Below are positions 54,720 to 64,000 of a DNA stretch of 64,000 nt, piece by piece. Within the stretch, counting starts at the first letter, position 1. The number at the start of each line of letters is the position of its first letter. The position numbers and the translations under genes were made by a program. The DNA comes from Pempheris klunzingeri (taxonomy: Eukaryota > Chordata > Actinopteri > Acropomatiformes > Pempheridae). Under the pieces are notes generated by a model, which was not told the DNA's origin, ran no database searches, and worked only from the letters and a program-made list of their open reading frames with translations. The stretch covers positions 14,983,932 to 15,047,931 of the forward strand of contig NC_092017.1 in the NCBI RefSeq assembly GCF_042242105.1, given 5' to 3'.

Positions 54720-57700
54720 CTGTGTTTCATGCCATCCTGCATGTGATAAGTATATGCTCGTCATTTCTTTGCAGCCAAAATATAAACTACATGCTATTGC
54801 ATTCTTCTGCCATCACATGCAGTTATAATAGTTATAAAAACGTGACATCATCTTGTCATTTACGGCAAACAAAGCCTCCAAAAAAAAAAAGAAAATCAGT
54901 TTTCAAATCAAATCAAGGTTTTCTGTTTGGTTACAACAGTGCTATTTGTTTCAGGACTTTCCTCAATGCTATAATAGATGTCCACAAACTTGAGTGAGTA
55001 TTTTACTTGAATTATTAATAATTTATTATGAATATTCATGAATAATTTGATATTAAAAATATTTAAACAAGTGCATCTGGAGAGAAGAGAAAGGCTTTTC
55101 AGCCTCTTTGAGGAGGACATGTTTTGCTGCAGTGTTCAGTGTGTATGTTCGTGGCTGTTGGTAATGAGCCTTGGACATTTCTGGAGTGAATCACAGGAGC
55201 CTAAATGATGCCCTACTTTCCTCTTGATTGACCTCCTAAGGTGGGAAGAGGGAAATGAACAAAGACATTGGAGGGCAAGAATCAAAAGCAGGCAGTGCTT
55301 TCATCAATGACTTCATGTAGAAGATCAGTTTATGGATATTATTGAAAGGTGACTGTAGTACACATAAAGACGTAGCAACAGGGAAGTAATTAGGAGAAAT
55401 TCATTTTGCTTTAAATATTATGGGGAGCTTATTCTTTTAGCTGCAGGTCCATCTTACACTTACAATAGAAATCTGTATGACTGCCCATCTGAGTATTTAC
55501 CAGAACATGAAATCTTCATCAGTCATGTTTGTCATCTCCACCTTATTTATTGTTGCCCATGTCCTTGTTATAAATTGGGAAACAGTTTAATTAGCAAAGT
55601 TAAAGTTGGTTTTTACATTGTAGGTCTCATCAGAGAGGAAACAACACATTTTTACTGTACTGGGTGGATTTTAGTAAAACTGTACCAGAGTCAGCAGATA
55701 ATGGGGATATTTATCATTTTCAACAGTCAACGCTCAGACAGCTGATAAGATTTAGAGTCGTGCTCACATGACGCTGCCTTTCATACCAATCATTGTCTGA
55801 AAGCACTAAGAGAGAGAAAGGCCTCCTTAAAATCACCCAGCACCTGTTTGAGTAGATACTAAGTACAAACTTTGTCTTTTTATTACAAAAACCTTTCATC
55901 TATGAGTCATGATGGCAGGCTTTGAGGCTCTATATAATTAGCTTTCATGTAGTGGACATCGACATCCAAATTTACTGCTAAAATTCATCTTCATCTCACA
56001 CAGAGATAAAGTAACCAACCTTACCAGCTATAGTCCTGATTGTCAGGTGTCATATGTAGTTCAGTCCATTCCCAAAGGGGGTGTATATGTAGGTGTATTA
56101 TTGTTGCCCTGTGTCACATAATCTTTACCCTCTTTCAGTGACACAGACAACAAGTGGGAGTTGTTATTCCAGGTATCCCGGGATCTGGAGGTTAAAGTCC
56201 TATTCCACCTCCGCACAGACAATTCTTTGGCCAATTTACTGCTCAATACAAAGCCTAGAGGGCAACGCCTGGAGGAATTTAAATGAAGAATGTTCATTGT
56301 AACCTTAGATCTGTGTGTACCGGTAGATTTGTGGATGCCAGACAGTAGATTCAAACGTCACTGTCACAGTGAATGAGCAATCTTATACAGCAGACAGTTT
56401 CACCTGTACCCATAAGGTTACAATGTGCTATTAACTTTAATTAATCATGTCCAGGAATGTCTAGCTCTTTGTGTGCGCGGTCTCTAAACCAACCTATGTC
56501 TCTTTTTCGTTGAAAGTATGTTGCTTAGTTCGCAGGACTCGTTCATGATGCAGACAGAACGTGTGACTGACGAGGCAGCTATGATGGAGAGATGAAGAGA
56601 TTTTTCTGTCTCCGTCTGTGGAATTCTTGAGATACGTGCGACAAGTCACTCAAGAGGTTACACACAATCATTGAGTTCCAGTGAGTTCATGTTGTACACA
56701 CATACACACCTTCATCTTCCTCAGAGACTTATTTACAGCCAGTCTTTTTTCATGGTTACAATTAATTTTTCAGGCCTTTGCTTACAACAGTTACACTACA
56801 GAAACCCTGATAAGCCGTCTGGTTGACAGTTGCACTTGTGTAGCCATGACGGTATGTCCTGTTATCACTGCATGTTTTGTGTTGGCCAGCTGCTTCTTAT
56901 GTCCTCATATCTGTAGGATGACCTGTTTCCTGAGTGCTCACACAATCACACTGACAGGGTCTGATAAAATGAACCGACTGCATTACTATGTATGTGCACT
57001 CACGTGTGGTCATGCATCAAGTCCCTTCTTTACTTTCTTGTCACTCAGGGTTTAATGAATTTACTTAAAGTAAACCATCAGCATATCTTATTATTATTAT
57101 TAAAACCAGAAGTGGAATATAGGCTGTCTGGATGAATTGCAGGACTCTTTAAGTCAATGAGGCTGGTAGAAACCTAACACATACATACAGACAGCAACAT
57201 ACACACAAGCAGTTGGTAGAGAGACAGGCACCAATTGAGCGTGATGAATATTCTGCAACATTTTAAAAGAGCAGTAATGCATTAAAGTGAATGTGATGTT
57301 GGTTTTGAAATGAGCCCATGTGGTTTTATAGAGTGCTTTTCTCATGGAAGTTGTCACTGTGTGTATGTGTCCATACAAGCCTGTGTGTGTTGGATAACTG
57401 CCATATAATTGGCATAATGAGCGGAATATTGGTGTCCAAATATGTATGAGAACCATGACTTAATTTCCTGTATCACAACAACAGACACACAGGCACAGCA
57501 CAGCGGGTAAGGTGGCAAATATAACTCAATGCTCAACATACAGAAAGACACTTTGAATTTGTTCAACTTCAAACCATGTGTAAAAGTGGCCTAGGCTGTA
57601 TGAATAATGTATTAATGTACATGTTCAGAAACACTGAACGCCTGCTTTTCTCGTGCTCCCAGTGGAGTCTTAATGACATTCACATTTATCTTGTTAAATT

Positions 57701-58840
57701 CTGCCCTTTTTATCCACCCCCCCCCCCCCCCCTTCTCTCTCGCTTTCTCTACACTCTCTTTCTCCATCCACAGAGGCTTGTTTTTACCTTGGCTGAAAGC
57801 AGAACAACCCTACACCCACAAGATTTACCATCCACATCCAACCACGTTCTCTGGGCTCTGCAGGCCTTGTGGACTAAGGACCTAGGAGGCCTCTGCAACA
57901 CCACTGGTTCTTAGCCATGTGCCCTTCTGTCTGGGCCAACAATAACAGAACTGGGGAGGTGGGGAATGTGCACAGGAAACCAGTGCTTCACAGCAGCAGT
58001 GGCGTCGGCGGCTCTGAGCCTGGCTGAGCTGAGCTGAGCTGAGCTGCTCAGGACCTGGCTGGAGCACGGTCACGTTTCAGCTGGGGCCAGGGGGCTCACA
58101 CACACTCACACACACTGCTTTCCCACGGGACCTGGGGGAAAAGCACACATGCACGTATACCCATTAACAGATTGTCCAGACGCACAAGAGCTTTCACAGA
58201 CACATTTTTATAGGTATCACACTAGGTGATGCTCCTGCATTTCATCTGATTTTCTTATTCTCTCTATTTCACTTTCATTAGCACACACACTTATTGACAA
58301 ACATTCTTTAATTTTCTTCTTTTGTCTAATTTCCTCCTGGTCTCTGTGAGCTTTGACACTCCCTGTCATCCCCTGCTCTCTGCCAGGTGTTTTGTCGGCA
58401 CCCTGTGGCTGCCAACACAACAGGGCTTCTGTTCTCATCTCACTGCGGAGGACTGCTGGGAAGCTCTCACATGCATGCTCTCTTTCTGTGTTTCCCTCCT
58501 TTACTCAAATTCTCTCTGTTCCTCCTTCTATTAATTTCTCTCTGGGAGCATTCCTCGAGCTCTCCACTGTTGTTTCTCATTCTTTTGTCTGTTGTTTTTT
58601 GAGTCAGCTCTCCCTCGAACCCCCAGAGTGAAGCCAGTTAACTCTTCAGCTCTAAGCCCTTAAGACAACAAGGCCTCCTCTTTCTAACACACTCCATCTG
58701 AGACTAGGATAACACATCAACTGGAGGCATAAAGCAAAGATGGTGCTCCTGTGGTAATTGGAAGTCTCCCTCGAGGACAAGTTTTGACCTCATTCCCAAA
58801 CTGGACTAAAAAGTTATACCGCTTTATTCCAGAAGAGGGT
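54720..58840. other. Intergenic region
   Basis: AT-rich sequence with no exon series recognised on either strand. It contains a 16-bp poly(C) at 57717-57732 and short TGAGC tandem copies at about 58018-58046. A plus-strand frame of 124 codons at 56681-57055 is Cys/Phe/Leu-rich with no recognised domain. Confidence 0.5.
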
Positions 58841-58859
58841 GCCAGATATTACAAGATCT

Positions 58860-59510
58860 GCACATGTCAAACAGTTACCAGTTTATTAGGTACACCAAGC
58901 TTGCATTAGACTGCAACAGTCTTGCAATAAATCCTCTTGCATTTTTGTTAAAACTGTTTCAGAGAAGTGTAGATACAACTGCATTTGGAGGATGTCGTCT
59001 CTGGTGCTGTTGAACTGTGCTGTGTTATAGTGGCAGGTGTTTCAATAATTTTGTCCACCCCATTTAAATCAATGAGCAGAAACATCCAACAGCACCAAAA
59101 AGTACATCCTCCAAAATGACTGCACAGTTGAAGCTACACCTCTTTGAAACAGGTTCAGCACAAATTGAACATTATGACATCCATGAATCAGAATCAGAAT
59201 CAAACTCAGCTTTAGGTATTTGACTCCAGTGAAACTTATCTCTCTATGTACAGTAAAAAATAAACTACAACAATAAGAATAAGAACAAGAACAATATAAA
59301 TACTCATAACAACAGTATGTACAGTGGAGGTAGGTGTGGTGCATTTATGTAGTGCGTCTAAAAGTTCCTCCCTGGTGAAAGTGAACAGAGAAGGGGAGCA
59401 GAAAACCAGTAAAACACAAAAAAACACGCAAAGTACCAGAGAGCGAAGTACAGAGGCGGCCATCCGCGGCGCCATCTTGATCTAGATCTGATGAAGGAGG
59501 ATTTATTGCA
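58860..59510. mobile_element. Hairpin MITE interrupted by a short LINE
   Basis: The outer element begins near CAGTTTATTAGGTACACC, a phrase typical of a teleost inverted-repeat transposon. Its inner arms (about 58951-59012 and 59086-59156) are imperfect reverse complements around TTGGAGGATGT and GGTGCTGTTG. An outer pair, TGCAATAAATCCTC (58925-58938) and GAGGATTTATTGCA (about 59497-59510), brackets everything. The LINE piece (separate entry) sits between the inner and outer right arms. Confidence 0.55.
59184..59487 (-). mobile_element. Internally deleted LINE copy
   Basis: On the minus strand the piece begins CAAGATGGCGCCGCGGATGG and opens a frame with FTFTREELLDAL, which resembles the start of the first coding part of several fish LINEs (YTRE-LL motif, from memory). 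It ends in a TTCTGATTCTGATTC tail characteristic of fish LINE 3' ends. Only about 300 bp remain, so almost all coding sequence is missing. Confidence 0.55.
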
Positions 59511-59519
59511 GGCTAAAAT

Positions 59520-62500
59520 AACTGAGTGTATATGGTTGTATATGATATATGGTTGAGTATCTGACACACTTGTTGAGGACATTTCTTTGGCACCTAACTA
59601 AATACATTTAACTCAAGTACTTTATTTAAGAACAATTTTAAGGTCCTTGAGTTTTCCATTTATGTGACAGAACACAAAGTAAAACAACAACGACAACAAA
59701 ACAATGTGTAGTTAGGACTCCCAGTCACGTTTCAGATGTCTATTGCAAGCAGTTCTACTAAAAAAGACACTCTTGTAAACTTCTCACAGAGTTTCATTTA
59801 AATACTATTTTAGACCCAAAGATGTAAGACTCTTCAATGTTTCATCAAAAAGCAAAAATCTGAGAAAAGTCTATAAAATGAATCCAAACTTGTCTAGCTG
59901 AACTGAACTATGTGTTGTTTTCTGTCCTTCCCGATTAATTATATCACAATTCATCTTGTGACCCTTTGGAGGGGGCTCAGCCCACTGGACTAAACTTCCT
60001 AACAGTATATAAAGTAGTTAGAATTAGCTCAATCTCAGCCAGCTTCTCTAGTAAAATGATTCTTACACATAGACAAATCAGTACTTTTACTTTTAATGCT
60101 TGAAGTAAATTTAGCTGATAATATTTTTGTACCTTTACTTAAGTACGGTTTTAAATACAGGACTTTTAATTTAGAACTTCTATTTTTAGGACAGGAAAAT
60201 AGTTTTAAATGAATTAAACTTTACTATAAACTACTACTCAGAATGGGTAATAGTATAATGTGTGATATTCACTGCAATTGCAAAAAGCTATGGCTTCATT
60301 TTTTTGCGGCCGACAGAACACATCACATCTCAATTAGATTCCAGAAAATTGAGGGAACTCCAACTGACTGTCAAGTAGTTGTGCAACAAGAAATATTATC
60401 TTCAGGTGCATCATGCGTGCCAAGAGAATAATGGGAGTATTGCTGTTAATGAATTTCTCCTGTGGAAGCAATAAAACAGCAAAAACACTTGACCTAATGC
60501 AACAAACAGCTGTATGGGTATTCCTCTCATTGAGTGTTTTTGTGTGTCTGCGTGCAGACGTGTGTATGAGTGTTTGTGTGTTTGGTGAAAGGTGTGTTTC
60601 CATCCTTCAAGGGCACCCGAGGAGGTAAACATCATTAAACTTCAAGTGAGGAAGTTTGATTATCAAGTATAAAGTCAGCTACAAAGCCTCTCTCACCCAC
60701 CTGTTTACAGCCTTAATTAACAGGCAAACTTCAAGTCAGATGGAGGCTATGTCATCAGTCGTGTCAGGCTGGGGGTCAGTGTCTCATAGCTTCACTCTGG
60801 AAGTATTTAAGAGACCCTGAGGTCATAAGACATTACATCCCAGACGACCAACCAACGCCAAATATTGGCGTCATTGTTAGTCAATAATGGAGCACAGTTT
60901 GAAAGGTTATTATTCTTATAAACAAAACAGTAGGGGAGGTAAAAAAAAGGAACCTGGCATACAAGCTTGATTTGGTTTAATTTAATAAGAAATCTTTATA
61001 AAGGTCAAATATTTTATCTTAATTTTATGTGCAGGTGTGTCCTTCATGACGGAGTAAATGGAAACAATGTCTATCACTGAAAGTTAACAGCCTTAGAGTT
61101 GAAATGTCAGTGGTTGAGAAAAACAAACATCAAAACAAAATCATGGAACAAAAAAGAGAATTTCAATTAATAAAACGTTCAACCAGACCCAAAATGTTCC
61201 CTCTAATATGAACCATATTTTAAAAAAAAAGAAAAGAACAAAAGAGAACATGAATAGAAATAGAAATTTCTCAAAATAATTACATTATTAAAACTAAAGC
61301 CAACAGAACAGAACAAACATAAATCATGTGTTACATTTGCAAATACTCGTAATATAAGACAATACAATTGCAAATACAATATTGCTATTGTGAAACATGC
61401 TACACAGATGTGTGTAGTTTTAGTACACCAGGTCAAGGACAAGACAAGGCGAACTAAGCGAGAAAATCATGGATTTACAACCTGAATTTCAAATGCTTCT
61501 ATAAAGATTTTCTATTTCATGTGCTTTACTTAGTGATAAAAGTCTCCCACCCAGGACCAACATGTGCTCAAACAAATATTACTTCACCCAGGTTGCCTTT
61601 TTTTGAATATTTGGATTCTGGCTAACGACTCTGAGGAAATAACAGAGGAGCCCTGACTCTCACCTTCATGCTTAACTTGTACCTTCGTCTTCAACCCAAC
61701 AGCTCTGAAACATCTGTGGAGAGAAACCAGGTGAAGCTGACTATTAAGTCATTGCTATCAGCCATCGCCTCTTTTCCCTGCTAACGGTACACCTCACTAA
61801 TGACCTGCTATTATGTCCAGCTGGTGTTCAGCTACTTTTGTTAGGGTAAAGGTCACAGGTATTCACAGTTATAGGACTGTTTCATGGCATTCCTCAGCAA
61901 TGAATGCTGTCCCATTTCTACAGCGTCTCGGTTCTGTCGTATTTTTCTTTGGATGTTAAATCATGAAGGCGTGAAGCTGTGATTGATAGATTGAGAACAT
62001 GACAGTTGTGGTTCATCCACCTTCATTCGAACATTTTCACAGACTTTATTAGACAGCAGACATGATAAATGGACGGCAGGACCTGAGACTTCTTCTGAAG
62101 GGAATAACAGGGATACAGCTGTGGACACAAAAGAATTGTTTCTGACAGGAAATATTTCATCTAGTATTTCTAAGTATATCTTATGATAAAGCTGGCCTCA
62201 TTCTATATCATTCCAGGCTATTCTATCATTTTCTTAATTTTCTTAACAATCCCATAAAAACACCAAAACCAACAATGCATTTGTCTGTCTCTCATTTCTT
62301 TCCGACTACCCAACCCTGTCTGTGGGAATTTGTTTCTACTGAAGATGTGCACCTGATCACAGATGTATAATTTAACTTCTAAAAGAGTCACAGTGATTTC
62401 CTAAAACAGCTGGGCACTGCAGCTTTTGGCAAAAAAGTTACTCAAACAGGAATAAATAAGGAAATTGTTGTGAACTATTTTCAGGCGTGGATTAATACAG

Positions 62501-64000
62501 ACACACCCCAGTGGGTATTTTTGCCAGCAGAATGGTGCTTTGTTTAATCCAAACAAAGTCCATGGTCATTGTGATGAAGGAAAATGTCACCAGGGCAAAG
62601 TTGTGGTTCATTAATACTTTTGACAACAATGGTACAGGGTTCATTGTTGGTTTTGGTCTTTTCATGGAATTCATTGATAATAGGATAAATATAGAATACA
62701 TTTTACTAGCTGTGATCTTGTGTGTTCTTGGGTGTTCATGCCAACCAATATTTGGAAACAAGAAAAACTCTACTCCAAATCTGTAATCCAGAGAACTAAT
62801 ACACCAAAGTCAAATGGAAACCATCACTGCTTGCCATGTTACATTTGCACACATTGTTCCTTTTAGCTCTAATTCCCAGATGAGCTTCGTTTTGTTGTAG
62901 TTTTGCCAGTGTTTTCAAATCAATGCGTGCCCTCATCCACAGAAAATTTCCCCTGATCTCCCAGCAACCTTTACCTTTTTATCATTCTGTAATGCGTCCT
63001 TCAACAGCTGACGAGGCTCCAGACCTCGTACTAATTACATCAGTGTCTGGATAAATATTTAAAAAGATACCCCCTATAATAAACTCCTTTGTAGTTATTC
63101 CCGCTCTGTCTCGTGAGTCCTCCGTTGTCCCAGCTGCCTTCAGCCTCGTCCCTTTGCTTTACAGGTCGGAACGTGCACAGCTGCCTCTCCCCCTCCTCAG
63201 CTTCTCATTGTCTTCCTGTGACATCATTGAATTACTTACAGCAACACATCTTTCATCATCATTTCAGTAATGATTATCATTATCGCACCACCATTAAGAT
63301 CTCTCGGACTGCATCATGTTTGGCTGACTTCCTTCCCAGACAGGAAAATAAAACGTGTATGGGGATAACAGGATGATAGGAGGAAAGGCTGGGTTTGGGT
63401 GGTGGCGAGGTATGTGTAGAGGAGGCTGGAGGATGATGGAAAGGTGGTGGGATTTGGGAAGCATATTTTGGAAAAACGTTGTAGCCAACTGCTGCTGTTA
63501 CTTGACTCTAATCATCTAAGGAAAGGTTGTGACAGAATCTACCACCTGAACTTCTTCCCTTATCATTATCACGTAAATGATAATCAATTTTTATCATCAT
63601 CCTATTATCATTATCTGCTGTCATCTGCTGTTTATCGCCAGCTGCTGTTTTGATTCCTCCTTCCACCACCTCATTTATTTGCCCTTTAGCTTTTGAAGTG
63701 GTTTGAAGCGATTACACACCACACCTTTTACAATATCTCACGTGTCACAAGCCCAGCTCTTTGTTCAAGTGGGTAATTACTGTGTTGTTTTCACAGTGGG
63801 CTGTGCTGACCACTCACAATGTAAGGAATGGTCACTCCACAGCAGCAGTCTTATCTCACATCAACAACGATGGCTAGGAATGTGTTGTAGCCGTTGCAAA
63901 CCTATCACATTGTTTTCACGGCCTTGGAAATTATCATAGTTTTTCTGCTTGTGCAGATACTAAAAAAGCGTTAATCTGTATGTTAACCTTCTGTTTGGTA
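59520..64000. other. Intergenic region at the right edge
   Basis: AT-rich sequence with scattered ATCATT-type low complexity near 63.2-63.6 kb. A stretch at 62.49-62.79 kb is open on both strands for about 90 codons but shows no recognised motif or splice context. No RNA gene or promoter is evident. Confidence 0.45.

Noticed and set aside
62492-62786. Paired 90-codon frames on opposite strands
   Set aside because: Hydrophobic and Met-rich, but no family match, no splice sites and no neighbouring exons. Not supported as a gene.

Overview
This window is vertebrate nuclear DNA, almost certainly from a ray-finned (percomorph-like) fish. Genes have short exons with GT/AG introns, the non-coding DNA is rich in (CA)n/(GT)n microsatellites and small inverted-repeat transposons, and the gene set (timm13, tmprss9, lsm7) matches a block known from human chromosome 19p13.3. 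Nothing prokaryotic, no CRISPR array and no biosynthetic cluster is visible. Six protein-coding genes could be rebuilt exon by exon with every reading frame closing.

Layout. 1-15 kb: no convincing coding gene; microsatellites, one hairpin repeat, a T-rich (minus-strand) block at 7.1-8.6 kb that looks like a terminal exon/3'UTR, and some CNE-like stretches. 15.96-17.82 kb (-): an ENC-family BTB-kelch gene (589 aa; best call enc3), with a probable promoter near 19.4 kb. 23.03-24.07 kb (+): timm13 (95 aa, three exons). 25.92-31.97 kb (-): a two-protease type II transmembrane serine protease of the tmprss9/polyserase-1 type (802 aa, 15 coding exons), tail-to-tail with timm13. 34.76-37.07 kb (-): lsm7 (103 aa, four coding exons). 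37.39-39.44 kb (+): an unassigned BTB-BACK-kelch gene (575 aa, three exons), head-to-head with lsm7 across about 320 bp carrying CRE, CCAAT and ETS motifs. 41.57-53.70 kb (-): a ceramide synthase with homeobox-like and TLC domains (404 aa, ten coding exons; best call cers4-like), with a non-coding first exon near 54.55 kb. 54.7-64 kb: intergenic, with a nested LINE-in-MITE structure near 59 kb.

The genes are not one pathway: timm13 is a mitochondrial import chaperone, lsm7 an RNA-ring subunit, cers a sphingolipid enzyme of the ER, tmprss9 a cell-surface protease, and the two kelch genes are likely CUL3 adaptors. Their proximity is conserved synteny.

The most interesting signals are: (1) the C-terminal protease domain of the tmprss9 gene keeps a complete catalytic triad, although the domain it resembles in human polyserase-1 is catalytically dead; (2) an LDLa-plus-trypsin cassette duplicated with identical intron phases; (3) a 40-bp perfect, loopless palindrome in a cers intron; (4) two cers introns made largely of MITE/Tc1 DNA; and (5) several CTCF-like motifs in the same orientation. 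I found no clearly new biological system. Exon boundaries come from reading splice sites and family homology, not from alignment or RNA data.
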